Assembly: GCF_003030345.1 (NCBI RefSeq)
Contig: NZ_CP028158.1
Location: 5,704,001-5,768,000 of the forward strand
Length of the DNA stretch: 64,000 nucleotides
Reading direction: 5' to 3'
Source of the DNA: Plantactinospora sp. BC1
GTDB taxonomy: Bacteria; Actinomycetota; Actinomycetes; Mycobacteriales; Micromonosporaceae
Part shown: positions 25,387 to 34,191 of the stretch, one piece after another
Layout: the number at the start of each line of letters is the position of its first letter
Numbering within the stretch: the stretch's first letter is position 1
Notes under the pieces: generated by a model
What the model saw: the letters and a program-made list of their open reading frames with translations, nothing else
What the model was told of the DNA's origin: nothing
Databases searched by the model: none
Translations under genes and position numbers: made by a program

Positions 25387-25492
25387 TCAATGTCCGGGCG
25401 CCGTTGCCCGACAGGGTGGCAGTTGCCGGGTGTCCCCGCGCGGTGGGAGCGTGCAGGAGTCCGCGTTCCCACCGGCGAGGGGTGTGAGAACC

Positions 25493-26815
25493 ATGACCAC
25501 CGACGATCTGCTGGCGCGGCACCGGGCCGTGATGCCGTCCTGGATGCCGCTGTACTACGCCGAGCCGATCGAGATCGTCGCCGGATCCGGTCGCCGGGTC
25601 ACCGACGCGCAGGGGCGCGGTTACCTGGACTTCTTCGGCGGTGTGCTGACGAACATGCTCGGCTACGACGTCGCCGAGGTGAACGAGGCGGTGCGCCGCC
25701 AGCTCGACACCGGGGTGGTGCACACCTCGACCCTCTATCTGATCCGGCAGCAGGTGGAGCTGGCCGAGAAGATCGCCGCGCTCTCCGGCATCCCGGACGC
25801 CCGGGTCTTCTTCACCAACTCCGGCACCGAGGCGAACGAGGCGGCGCTGCTGGTCGCCACCAACCACCGGCGGTCGAACCAGATCCTGGCGGTGCGCAAC
25901 AGCTACCACGGCCGGTCGTACGCGGCGATGGGGATCACCGGGCACCGGAGCTGGTCGGCGAGCAGCCTCAACCCGCTCCAGGTGAGCTGGCTGCACTCCG
26001 GTGACCGGCTGCGCGGCCTGCTGGCCCGGCTCGGCCCGGACGAGTACGTGGAGGCGGCCGTCGACGACCTGCGCGAGGTGCTGGCCACCCAGACCAGCGG
26101 GGACGTGGCCTGCCTGATCGCCGAGCCGATCCAGGGGGTGGGCGGGTTCGTGGCCCCGCCGGACGGGCTATTCGGCGCGTACAAGAAGGTGTTGGACGAG
26201 TCCGGCATCCTGCTCATCTCCGACGAGGTGCAGACCGGGTGGGGGCGGACCGGCGAGCACTTCTGGGGCTACCAGGCGCACGGCGTCACGCCGGACCTGC
26301 TCACCTTCGCCAAGGGCATCGGCAACGGCTTCGCCCTGGCCGGGGTGGTCGGCCGGGCCGAGGTGCTCGACGAGGTGCACGCGGTCTCCTTCTCCACCTT
26401 CGGCGGCAACCCCGTCTCGACGGCGGCCGGCAACGCCGTCCTGGACTACCTGCTCGCGCACGACCTCCAGGCCAACGCCGCCCGGGTCGGCGCGGTGCTC
26501 CTCGCCGGGCTGCGCGAGCTGGCCGACCGGCACGCCGTGGTCGCCGAGGTGCGCGGCAAGGGGCTGATGCTCGGCGTCGAGTTCGTCCGGCCCGGCAGCA
26601 CCGAGCCCGATCCGGCGGCCACCAACCGGGTCTTCGAGGAGTGCCGGCGGGGCGGCCTGCTGGTCGGCAAGGGCGGCCTCTACGGCAACGTGCTGCGGAT
26701 GGGTCCGCCGCTGACGCTGACCGAGGAGGAGGCCCGGGAGGCGCTGGGGATCCTCGCCGGGGCCGTCGCGCTGGTCGACGCCGAGGCGGTCGCGGTCGCG
26801 GACCGGGCGGGCTAG
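25493..26815 (+). CDS. Class III PLP aminotransferase (AGXT2/omega-transaminase type)
   Basis: A 440-residue fold-type I aminotransferase. The PLP Lys274 is in TFAKGIGNGF, the cofactor-binding Asp244 in LISDEVQTGW, and the phosphate-binding NSGTEANEAA at 109-118. The overall pattern (YLDFFGGVLTNMLGY, RNSYHGRSYAAMG) resembles alanine-glyoxylate aminotransferase 2 and beta-alanine/4-aminobutyrate aminotransferases. The ATG follows GAGGGGTG. Two strong dyads lie upstream (25329-25386). Its stop codon overlaps the stop of the convergent acyltransferase through a shared CTAG. A role in amine or pyrimidine breakdown under PucR is possible but unproven. Confidence 0.92.
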   Translation: MTTDDLLARHRAVMPSWMPLYYAEPIEIVAGSGRRVTDAQGRGYLDFFGGVLTNMLGYDVAEVNEAVRRQLDTGVVHTSTLYLIRQQVELAEKIAALSGIPDARVFFTNSGTEANEAALLVATNHRRSNQILAVRNSYHGRSYAAMGITGHRSWSASSLNPLQVSWLHSGDRLRGLLARLGPDEYVEAAVDDLREVLATQTSGDVACLIAEPIQGVGGFVAPPDGLFGAYKKVLDESGILLISDEVQTGWGRTGEHFWGYQAHGVTPDLLTFAKGIGNGFALAGVVGRAEVLDEVHAVSFSTFGGNPVSTAAGNAVLDYLLAHDLQANAARVGAVLLAGLRELADRHAVVAEVRGKGLMLGVEFVRPGSTEPDPAATNRVFEECRRGGLLVGKGGLYGNVLRMGPPLTLTEEEAREALGILAGAVALVDAEAVAVADRAG

Positions 26816-28179
26816 CCGGGGGGCCGGTCCGCCGAGGCGGCGGCGGGCACCGAGCGGAGCAGCCGGAGCAGTCCGGCGCCGACCAGGTACGCGACCAGCG
26901 CGCCGGTCGGCAGGCCGAGCAGGTATTCGCCGCTCTTCGGGGCGACGTTGTTGCTGAAGAGCCCGACCACGGTCGCGGCGAAGCCGAACACGACGAGGAG
27001 CAGCCGGGGCAGTGGACGGGCGAGGGTACGGCACAGCGCCGCCGGCATGGCCCGGGGCCGGCTGGACGGGCGGCGGGAGCCGCGCAGTTCGATCCGGCCG
27101 AAGACGGCGACCAGCAGCGCGAGTACCCCGGCCAGCATGATCAGCCAGGGGATCCGCCAGAGCCACCAGGTGGTGCTGCCGACCCGTGGGGTGGGCAGCG
27201 CACCGAGCGCGTCCAGCGCGCCGGCCAGCAGGATCACGGCGGTGAGGTGCCAGAGGAAGATGGTCAGCACCACCGAGTTGACCGCGACGACCAGCATCCA
27301 GGGGCGGGTCCGGTGCAGCCAGCGCTCGGCCCGGGCCCGGAGCAGCATGATCAGTCCGAGCTGCGCGGTGGCCAGGGCGAGCAGGGCCAGGCTCGGCGGC
27401 GACATGTTCTGGATCCGCTGGTCCGGCTGGTTGATCATGCTGGTCGGGTACGGGCCGACCAGGGTGAGCAGCAGCAGCGCGGCGAGCCCGACCACCAGCA
27501 GCGGCCAGCCCAGCCGGGGGCGCATCGGCAGGGTGCCGGTCCGCCAGGCGAACCCGACCTGGTGCATGGCGAGCCAGCCGAAGAGGAAGTTGCCGTACCC
27601 CAGCCGCTCCTCGCCGAGCAGCCGGGCCAGGTCCCCGAGGGCGAGCAGCCCGAGCAGTACCGCCGGGACGACCAGGCCGTACCGCTGGTGCAGGGCGAAC
27701 ATCACCGGGGTCAGCAGCACCACGCAGAGGTACGCGGAGAGGAACCAGAGCGGCACCGTGGCGTACCAGACGACCTCGCGGACCTGGTGCGGGCCGGCGC
27801 CGAGCAGCCGGGCGCCGAGTGCGGCGAGGGCGAGCAGCACCAGCAGTACGGTGGTGGGCCGGATCAGTCGTCCGCTCCGGGCGGTCAGCCAGCCGCCCGC
27901 GTCGCCGCCCCGCCGCCGGTGACCGGTCAGCGAGGCGGCGTTGGCGTAGCCGCCGACCAGGAAGAACAGCGGCATGACCTGGAAGAACCAGGTGCCCGGC
28001 CGGGCCCAGGTGATGTCCTCCAGGGCGTTGTGGCCGCGCAACCGCCCCGCGTCGTCGTCGAGGACGGCGATCAGCCAGTGCCCGATCACCACCAGGACGA
28101 TCGCCACCGCGCGGAGCAGGTCGACGTAGCGCTCCCGCTCGGCGGGCGTGCGGCCGGCGAGGTCCCGCAGGCGGCGCAT
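26812..28179 (-). CDS. Acyltransferase family 3 integral membrane protein
   Basis: A 455-residue multi-pass acyltransferase, paralogous to the protein at 3344-4597. Shared signatures are VDLLRAVAIVLVVIGHWL near residue 18, MPLFFLVGGYANAASL, PLWFLSAYL and IFLWHLT late in the protein. About eleven membrane helices. It has an extra C-terminal pair of helices (about 385-440) that the first paralogue lacks. Expected to O-acylate an envelope sugar or lipid, substrate unknown. It is convergent with the aminotransferase, overlapping by four bases at the stop codons. Confidence 0.88.
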   Translation of the reverse strand: MRRLRDLAGRTPAERERYVDLLRAVAIVLVVIGHWLIAVLDDDAGRLRGHNALEDITWARPGTWFFQVMPLFFLVGGYANAASLTGHRRRGGDAGGWLTARSGRLIRPTTVLLVLLALAALGARLLGAGPHQVREVVWYATVPLWFLSAYLCVVLLTPVMFALHQRYGLVVPAVLLGLLALGDLARLLGEERLGYGNFLFGWLAMHQVGFAWRTGTLPMRPRLGWPLLVVGLAALLLLTLVGPYPTSMINQPDQRIQNMSPPSLALLALATAQLGLIMLLRARAERWLHRTRPWMLVVAVNSVVLTIFLWHLTAVILLAGALDALGALPTPRVGSTTWWLWRIPWLIMLAGVLALLVAVFGRIELRGSRRPSSRPRAMPAALCRTLARPLPRLLLVVFGFAATVVGLFSNNVAPKSGEYLLGLPTGALVAYLVGAGLLRLLRSVPAAASADRPPG

Positions 28180-28290
28180 GTGGTCAGGCTATCTACTCCG
28201 TCGGGCCGCCGACGCGCTATGCGGCAAGCCGGGGTGGATTGCCGGTCCGTAACGGTTCGGCCGCCGGGGCTTGCTGCCGGCACCCTCTTC

Positions 28291-28320
28291 CGTAAGAATC
28301 CTTCAGTAACTTTCCGTTAA
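28291..28320. promoter_or_regulatory. AT-rich control element upstream of ngcE1
   Basis: In a 299-base gap of otherwise high GC there is an AT-rich patch with GTAAGAATCCTT, AGTAACTTTCC and GTTAAGTGAAG. The element GTAAGAA plus CTT and GTTAA also occurs at 33021-33053 before the RpiR-type regulator, so both may bind the same repressor. The rest of 28180-28478 holds no gene I can support. Confidence 0.45.
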
Positions 28321-28478
28321 GTGAAGACAAGCAACAGCGTCACGTGCAGACAACACCAGTGCCGAAGTCGTCCCACCTGTCGAAGCAGCACCACCCGACC
28401 CGATGACCCCGAGCCTCGTTGGCGGGCGCCGCCTCCACCGGCTGTGGCGTCCACCTGGACCGGATCCGAGGAGAAGCT

Positions 28479-29891
28479 ATGAAGAGGCGTGACATCCTCC
28501 GTCGTACCGCCGCGGCCGGCCTGCTGGCCGTCCCCGCCACCGGCCTGCTGACCGGTTGTGCCCTCGGCGGCGACGACGACAACAGCGGCGGCGAGTCGCT
28601 CGAAGGCACGAAGAGTGAGCAGAACCCACTCGGCGTCAAGGAGGACGCGCCGCTCGAGGTGGTCATCTTCAATGGTGGTTTTGGCGAAGAGTATGCCAAA
28701 GCCCACCAGGCGATGTACACCGAGAAATATCCAAAGGCGACGATCAAGCACTCCGCCACGCAGGAGATCAACAAGACCCTCCAGCCCCGCTTCGTCGACG
28801 GCAGCCCGCCGGACGTGGTGAACAACTCCGGCGGCGGCCAGATCGACTTCAACGGCCTGGTCTCGCAGAACGCCCTGGCCGACCTCGGCGAGCTGCTCGA
28901 CGCGCCCAGCCTCGACATCCCCGGCAAGAAGGTCCGGGACACCCTGCTGCCCGGCGTGGTGGACGTCGGGTCGTACGACGGGAAGTTCCTGGTGCTCAGC
29001 TACGCGTACACCGCGTACGGCATCTGGTACTCCACCAAGCTCTTCGCCGACCGGGGCTGGCAGTACCCGAAGACCTGGGACGACCACATCGCGCTCTGCA
29101 AGCAGATCAAGGCCGCCGGCATCGCCCCCTGGACGTACGCCGGCAAGCACCCCCGCTACATGAGCTGGCCGGTCATCTCCACGGCGGTCAAGTTCGGCGG
29201 CCCGGACGTGGCGAAGGCGATCGACAACCTGGAGCCGAACGCCTGGAAGTCCGAGGCGATGAAGGCGGCGGCGGACGCCTGGTACCAGATCGTCAAGGAC
29301 GGCTTCATCATGCCCGGCTCGCCCGGCCTCGACCACGTGCAGTCGCAGACCGAGTGGTGCCGGGGCAAGGCCGCCTTCATCTCCTGCGGTTCCTGGCTGG
29401 AGAGCGAGCAGGCCAAGGTCACCCCGGCCGGCTTCAACATGTCCGTCGCGCCGACGCCCAGCCTCGGCAGCGGCGACAAGCTGCCGTTCGAGGCGATGCG
29501 CGGCACCGCCGGTGAGCCGTTCATGGTGCCGGCCAAGGCCAAGAACCGGGCCGGCGGCCTGGAATACCTGCGCACCATGCTCTCGATGAAGGGTGCCCAG
29601 GACTTCACCCGCAAGGTCTCCAGCCTGACCGTGGTGGCCGGCTCGACCGAGGGCATCGACCTGCCGTTCGGGCTGAACACCGTGGTCAAGGCCCTGGACG
29701 CCTCCGGCAGCAACGGCTTCAACTGGGTCTACAACAACTTCTACCGCAAGCTGGAGCGCGAGCTGGTGGACGCCGCCTGCGGCGAGTTCTTCAGCGGCCG
29801 GACCACCCCGGCGGAGTTCCTGGACCAGTGCCAGAAGGGCGCCGACCAGATCGCCGGGGACAGCAGCATCAAGAAGTACAAGCGCCAGTAG
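28479..29891 (+). CDS. ngcE: Carbohydrate ABC transporter substrate-binding lipoprotein (NgcE-like, copy 1)
   Basis: A 470-residue sugar-binding lipoprotein of the N-acetylglucosamine/N,N'-diacetylchitobiose (NgcE) family. It has an n-region MKRRDILRR, a lipobox LLTGC with Cys27 as the anchor, and a Gly/Asp/Ser linker. Family landmarks include NPLGVKEDAPLEVVIFNGGFG, DVVNNSGGG and the KAIDNLEPNAWKS stretch, all repeated in copy 2 at 34192. It would sit on the outer face of the membrane and hand amino sugars from chitin to the two permeases that follow. GAGGAG precedes the ATG. Confidence 0.93.
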   Translation: MKRRDILRRTAAAGLLAVPATGLLTGCALGGDDDNSGGESLEGTKSEQNPLGVKEDAPLEVVIFNGGFGEEYAKAHQAMYTEKYPKATIKHSATQEINKTLQPRFVDGSPPDVVNNSGGGQIDFNGLVSQNALADLGELLDAPSLDIPGKKVRDTLLPGVVDVGSYDGKFLVLSYAYTAYGIWYSTKLFADRGWQYPKTWDDHIALCKQIKAAGIAPWTYAGKHPRYMSWPVISTAVKFGGPDVAKAIDNLEPNAWKSEAMKAAADAWYQIVKDGFIMPGSPGLDHVQSQTEWCRGKAAFISCGSWLESEQAKVTPAGFNMSVAPTPSLGSGDKLPFEAMRGTAGEPFMVPAKAKNRAGGLEYLRTMLSMKGAQDFTRKVSSLTVVAGSTEGIDLPFGLNTVVKALDASGSNGFNWVYNNFYRKLERELVDAACGEFFSGRTTPAEFLDQCQKGADQIAGDSSIKKYKRQ

Positions 29892-29994
29892 GCGGTCGGG
29901 TCGTCGTCGCGGGGTCGGCCGGTGCCCGGTCGGCCCCTCGGCGCGGTTGTCGCGGGGACAGGTCTTCCCGCGTGGAGTGGGCAGGATTCGTCCC

Positions 29995-30903
29995 GTGAAA
30001 CATGGCAAGTATCCGCTGATCATCACCTTCCTGGTGCCGCCGCTGCTGCTGTACGGCGTCTTCGTGCTCTCGCCGTACCTCCAGGCGTTCCAGATCTCCA
30101 CCACCAACTGGCTGGGCTACTCGGCCAGCGCCGACTACGTCGGGATGGAGAACTTCGCCAACCTGCTGCGCGACGGCGCGATGTGGAACGCGGTCAAGAA
30201 CAACGCGATCCTGCTGGCGCTGCTCCCGGTCCTGACCATCGGGCTGGGGCTCTTCTTCGCCAGCATGCTCAACATGGGCGGCCGGCGCGGCACCGCCGGG
30301 GTGGTCGGGGTACGCGGCTCCGGCGCGTACAAGCTGGTCTACTTCTTCCCGCAGGTGCTCTCCGTGGTGATCATCGCGCTGCTCTGGAAGGAGGTCTACC
30401 ACCCCAACAACGGGCTGCTCAACGCCACGCTGCGCGGCATCGGGCTGCCCGCGCCGACCTGGCTCGGCGATCCGCGTACCGCCTTCTGGGCGGTGCTGGC
30501 GGTGATGGTCTGGAGCAACGTCGGCTTCTACGTGGTGCTCTTCGGCGCGGCCATGCAGGCCATCCCGAAGGACATCTACGAGGCGGTGATGCTCGACGGC
30601 GCCTCCCGGTGGACCACGCTGACCAAGGTCACCATCCCGCTGCTCTGGGACACCGTGCAGGTCGCCTGGATCTACCTGGCCATCGCCGCGCTGGACGGGT
30701 TCATCCTGATCCAGCAGATGACCGACGGCGGGCCCAACCACTCCTCCGACGTGATCGGCCTGCGGATGTACAACACGGCGTTCGGCAGCGAGACCAAGTT
30801 CGGGTACGCCTCGGCGATCGGCGTGGTGATGTTCTTCCTGACCCTGTCGGTGGCGGTACTGGCGCTGCGGGCCAGCCGCCGGGACCGAATCGAGTACTCG
30901 TGA
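29995..30903 (+). CDS. ngcF: Sugar ABC transporter permease (NgcF-like, copy 1)
   Basis: A 302-residue six-helix permease of the MalF type. The EAA loop that contacts the ATPase is EAVMLDGASRWTTLTKVTIP (about 200-220). It begins MKHGKYPLIITFLVPP, almost the same as copy 2 (MRQGKYPFVIGFLFLP). The GTG was chosen because of an AGGA site about eight bases upstream; earlier in-frame starts lack one. Its stop overlaps the next start (GTGA). No ATPase gene is linked; such importers usually share the multitask ATPase MsiK. Confidence 0.93.
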   Translation: MKHGKYPLIITFLVPPLLLYGVFVLSPYLQAFQISTTNWLGYSASADYVGMENFANLLRDGAMWNAVKNNAILLALLPVLTIGLGLFFASMLNMGGRRGTAGVVGVRGSGAYKLVYFFPQVLSVVIIALLWKEVYHPNNGLLNATLRGIGLPAPTWLGDPRTAFWAVLAVMVWSNVGFYVVLFGAAMQAIPKDIYEAVMLDGASRWTTLTKVTIPLLWDTVQVAWIYLAIAALDGFILIQQMTDGGPNHSSDVIGLRMYNTAFGSETKFGYASAIGVVMFFLTLSVAVLALRASRRDRIEYS

Positions 30904-31814
30904 CGACCCTGGAAACCCCCGCCTCGGCTCCGCCCACCGTCGGCCCCGACCGCCGGCCCGGCACCGGTGACCGGCCACCCCGCCGCGAGCTGGGCGTGGT
31001 GAACGTCTTCTCGCACGGCTTCCTGCTGATCTGGGCGCTGCTGACCACCCTGCCGCTGCTCTGGGTCGTCGTCAGCTCGTTCAAGAGCGACGGCGAGATC
31101 CTCAGCGACCCGTGGGGGCTGCCCGGCGCGCTGCGCTTCGAGAACTGGGCGCGGGCCTGGACCGAGGCCCGGATCGGGCAGTACTTCCTCAACAGCGGCA
31201 TCGTGGTGGCCGGCTCGCTGACCCTGACCATGCTCTTCGGCGCCGCCGCCGCGTACGTCTTCGCCCGCTACGAGTTCCGCTACCGGCAGGTGTTCTACTA
31301 CCTCTTCGTCGGCGGGATGATGTTCCCGGTCTTCCTCGCCCTGGTGCCGCTCTTCTTCGTGGTCCGCAACGCCGGGCTCTTCAACAACTGGGTCGGGCTG
31401 ATCCTGGTCTACGCCGCCTACTCGCTGCCGTTCACGGTCTTCTTCATGACCGCGTTCTTCCGGACCCTGCCGACCTCGGTCGCCGAGGCGGCCCTGATCG
31501 ACGGCTGCGGGCACTTCCGGCTCTTCTTCCGGGTGATGCTGCCGATGGCCAAGCCGGGCCTGGTCAGCGTGGCGATCTTCAACTTCCTCAGCCAGTGGAA
31601 CCAGTTCATCCTGCCGCAGGTGCTGATGCAGGGGGACGAGTCGAAATGGGTGCTCGCGCAGGGGCTCGCGGCGTTGGCGGTCAGCCAGGGCTACCAGGGC
31701 GACTTCAGCGGGTTGTTCGCCGGGCTCACCCTCGGGATGCTGCCGGTGCTGGCGGTCTACGTGCTGTTCCAGCGCCAGATCCAGTCCGGGCTGACCGCCG
31801 GCCAGTTGAAATAG
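30900..31814 (+). CDS. ngcG: Sugar ABC transporter permease (NgcG-like, copy 1)
   Basis: A 304-residue MalG-type permease. After a hydrophilic 30-residue N-terminus come six membrane helices; the EAA loop is EAALIDGCGHFRLFFRVMLP (about 200-220). It ends IQSGLTAGQLK, the C-terminal tail common to this family. Translationally coupled to the preceding permease by GTGA. Together with ngcE and ngcF it forms a complete importer apart from the ATPase. It faces the convergent sugar-kinase gene with a 67-base gap. Confidence 0.93.
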   Translation: MTTLETPASAPPTVGPDRRPGTGDRPPRRELGVVNVFSHGFLLIWALLTTLPLLWVVVSSFKSDGEILSDPWGLPGALRFENWARAWTEARIGQYFLNSGIVVAGSLTLTMLFGAAAAYVFARYEFRYRQVFYYLFVGGMMFPVFLALVPLFFVVRNAGLFNNWVGLILVYAAYSLPFTVFFMTAFFRTLPTSVAEAALIDGCGHFRLFFRVMLPMAKPGLVSVAIFNFLSQWNQFILPQVLMQGDESKWVLAQGLAALAVSQGYQGDFSGLFAGLTLGMLPVLAVYVLFQRQIQSGLTAGQLK

Positions 31815-31881
31815 CGCCGGCGGCTGCGGACGGTCCGGGGACGACGTGCCGGGGTCGGGTCGGGGCGGGGCGCCGCCCGGG

Positions 31882-32874
31882 TCAGCCGGCGGCCGGGCCG
31901 AGCAGCCGGCGGTGCAGCTCGGCCGGGTCGGTCAGCTCGGGGAGCGCCCGGGCGGCCAGCCAGGCGGCGCCGAGCGCGCCGTCCCCGGCGCCGTGCAGCG
32001 GCGCGTCCGGCCAACGCGCGGCCAGCGCCGGGCGTACGGCGTCGGCCAGCGGGTTGTCGCCGGTGAGCAGTCCGCCGCCGAGCACGATCGGGGTGTCCGA
32101 CCCGGCCGGCCGGATCCGTTCGACGTTGCCGGCGAGCAGCCGGGCGGCCTCGGCGAGCAGCGCCGTCGCCGCCGGGTCGCCGTCCCGGTCGGCCCGGATC
32201 ACCAGCGGGGCGAGGGCGGCCAGTTCGACGGCGGGGCGCCGGGTCACCGTCTGGACCAGGATGTCGACGGTGTCCCGGGGCCGGGGGGCGACCTGTGTCG
32301 AGCCGAGCAGCTCGGTGAGCACGAGGGTGCCGAGCGGGCCGGGTGGGCGGTGCCGGTCGAGGTCGGCGAGCGTCTGCCGGACGGCCTCCCGACCGAGCCA
32401 GAAGCCGCTGCCGGCGTCGCCGAGCAGCCAGCCGTGGCCGTCGGCGACCCGGTCCAGCGCCATGTCGCGTACCTCGGCGGCGATCGCCCCGGTGCCGGCG
32501 ATCAGGATCGTGCCGTCCGGTTCGGCGGTGCCCGAGGCGTACGCGACGAGGGCGTCGCCGAAGATGTCGTACCGGCAGCGCAGCCCGACCTCCTGCCAGA
32601 CCCGGTCGAAGGCCAACCGGCCGACCGGGTCGGCGAGCAGCCGACCCGCTCCGGCCAGCCCCATGGCGCCGGCCCAGACCAGTCCCGGGTCGATCTCGGC
32701 GAGGGCGTCGGTGAGCGCCACCCGGAGCTGTTCGGCGGCCCGCTCGGCGCCGTGGCTGGTCGGGTTGCCACCGCCGCCGAGCCCGGTGCCGAGCCGCTCT
32801 CCGGAGAGCGAGACCACGGTGGCCCGGGTCGAGGTGCCCCCGATGTCGAGCCCCACCACCATGCCGTCGGACAT
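31882..32874 (-). CDS. BadF/BadG-type sugar kinase (N-acetylglucosamine kinase-like)
   Basis: A 330-residue ATPase of the BadF/BadG/BcrA/BcrD-NAGK family (ASKHA fold). Phosphate 1 motif VVGLDIGGTSTRATVV at the N-terminus, the connect/phosphate 2 region LIAGTGAIAAE (about 113-123), GDAGSGFWLGREAV (about 140), and the adenosine region PIVLGGGLL. The context, between two chitin-sugar importers and next to an RpiR regulator, makes cytosolic N-acetylglucosamine the likely substrate. The ATG chosen has GGAAGG about 11 bases upstream; a longer frame exists but its first 42 residues look non-coding. Confidence 0.88.
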   Translation of the reverse strand: MSDGMVVGLDIGGTSTRATVVSLSGERLGTGLGGGGNPTSHGAERAAEQLRVALTDALAEIDPGLVWAGAMGLAGAGRLLADPVGRLAFDRVWQEVGLRCRYDIFGDALVAYASGTAEPDGTILIAGTGAIAAEVRDMALDRVADGHGWLLGDAGSGFWLGREAVRQTLADLDRHRPPGPLGTLVLTELLGSTQVAPRPRDTVDILVQTVTRRPAVELAALAPLVIRADRDGDPAATALLAEAARLLAGNVERIRPAGSDTPIVLGGGLLTGDNPLADAVRPALAARWPDAPLHGAGDGALGAAWLAARALPELTDPAELHRRLLGPAAG

Positions 32875-32980
32875 GACCGGCAACCACCTTCCCGCCGCGG
32901 AGTCGATCGGCGTCCATGCTGGTCGGTGCGGCTGTCCGGGGCAAGCCTCGGCGGTCCGGCACCGGCGCCGCCCAGGTAAC

Positions 32981-33053
32981 AGTTTGAAAACTTCACCCAT
33001 CGTCTTGACAAGGAGGGGGGCTTAGTAAGAACTTTTACCACTAACAGTTAACT
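32981..33053. promoter_or_regulatory. Divergent promoter/operator region of sugar kinase and RpiR genes
   Basis: Plus strand: -35 TTGACA (33005-33010) with TAAGAA or AGAACT as -10 at 15-17 bases. Overlapping and following it are GTAAGAACTTTTAC (33025-33038), TAACAGTTA and the perfect palindrome AGTTAACT (33046-33053). On the kinase side AGTTT-GA-AAACT (32981-32992) is another dyad. The AT richness stands out against the flanking genes and resembles the element before ngcE1. Confidence 0.55.
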
Positions 33054-33075
33054 TCCTTTTCCGAAAGGCGTGCCC

Positions 33076-34038
33076 ATGGTCGAGCAGGAGGCGGACACCA
33101 TCGCGGGGACCGCGGTGGTCGACGCCGAGCGCGACCGCCGGGCCGCCGCCGGGCTCTCGTCCGCGGACAGCGTGCTGCTCCGGGTCCGGTCCCGGCTCAC
33201 CGAGTTCACCGGTGCCCTGCAACGGGTCGCCGAGCAGGTGCTCAGCGACCCGTCCGCCGCCGCCCGGGCCACCATCGTCGAGCTGGCGGAGCGCAGTGGC
33301 ACCTCCCCGGCCACCGTCACCCGGTTCTGCCGGGCGCTGGGCTTCGAGGGCTACGCCGACCTGCGGCTCGGCATCGCCGCCGAGACCGGCCGGGCGCACA
33401 CCGCCGGCTGGACCGTCGACATCGGCCGGGAGATCCAGCCGACCGACCCGCTGGAGCGGGTGCTCGGCCAGATCATCGCGGCGGACACCCAGGCCATGCA
33501 CGACACGGCGGCGCTGCTGGACCTGACCGAGGTCGAGCGGGCCGCCGAGGCGATCGCCGGAGCCGCCCGGGTGAACATCTTCGGCGCCAGCGGCAGCGGG
33601 CTGGTCGGCACCGAGATGCAGTTCAGCCTGCACCGCATCGGCGTCGCGGCGTGGGCCTGGAACGACGTACACGAGGGGTTGGCCGGGGCCGCGCTGCTCC
33701 GCACGGGCGACGTCGCCCTGGGCATCTCGCACACCGGCCAGACCCGCGAGACCATCGAGACCCTCGCCGAGGCGGGCAGCCACGGCGCGACCACGGTGGC
33801 GCTGACCGGGTTCCCCCGGTCGCCGCTGGCCGAACTGGCCGACATCGTGCTGCTCACCGCCAGCCAGGCGACCACCTTCCGGCCGGACGCGCTCTCCGCC
33901 CGGCACCCGCAACTCGTCGTGCTCGACCTGCTCTACATCGCCGTCGCCCAACGCACCCACGACCGGGCGCACGCCGCCTTCCAGCGGACCGCCCGGGCGG
34001 TGGGCGGGCACAAGGCGACCAAGGAGGCGCGGCCGTGA
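33076..34038 (+). CDS. MurR/RpiR family transcriptional regulator
   Basis: A 320-residue regulator: N-terminal RpiR helix-turn-helix (about 35-110, with IVELAERSGTSPATVTRFCRALGFEGYADLR) and a C-terminal SIS sugar-phosphate-binding domain (about 150-285, with VNIFGASGSGLVGTEMQF, GISHTGQTRETIETLAEA). This family senses phosphorylated amino sugars, fitting the neighbouring kinase. GAAAGG stands seven bases before the ATG; a GTG two codons earlier is less well placed. The second importer follows on the same strand after 153 bases, so one transcript rpiR-ngcE2-F2-G2 is likely. Confidence 0.94.
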   Translation: MVEQEADTIAGTAVVDAERDRRAAAGLSSADSVLLRVRSRLTEFTGALQRVAEQVLSDPSAAARATIVELAERSGTSPATVTRFCRALGFEGYADLRLGIAAETGRAHTAGWTVDIGREIQPTDPLERVLGQIIAADTQAMHDTAALLDLTEVERAAEAIAGAARVNIFGASGSGLVGTEMQFSLHRIGVAAWAWNDVHEGLAGAALLRTGDVALGISHTGQTRETIETLAEAGSHGATTVALTGFPRSPLAELADIVLLTASQATTFRPDALSARHPQLVVLDLLYIAVAQRTHDRAHAAFQRTARAVGGHKATKEARP

Positions 34039-34191
34039 CACGCATCCGACACCGACCCGTCGGGCAGGGGCCGCCGCTGGCCACCCCGGCCCGATCGCTC
34101 CCCCGGGAGCGAGTAACCGCACCGCTGGCAGGTCCCGGTCATCCGGAGTCGTCCGGCTGGCCCGACCCGATTCTCAACTGAGGAGATGAAG

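Noticed and set aside
30900-31814. An ATPase gene for the sugar importers
   Set aside because: No Walker A/ABC signature frame exists anywhere in 28-38 kb; both importers must use an unlinked ATPase.
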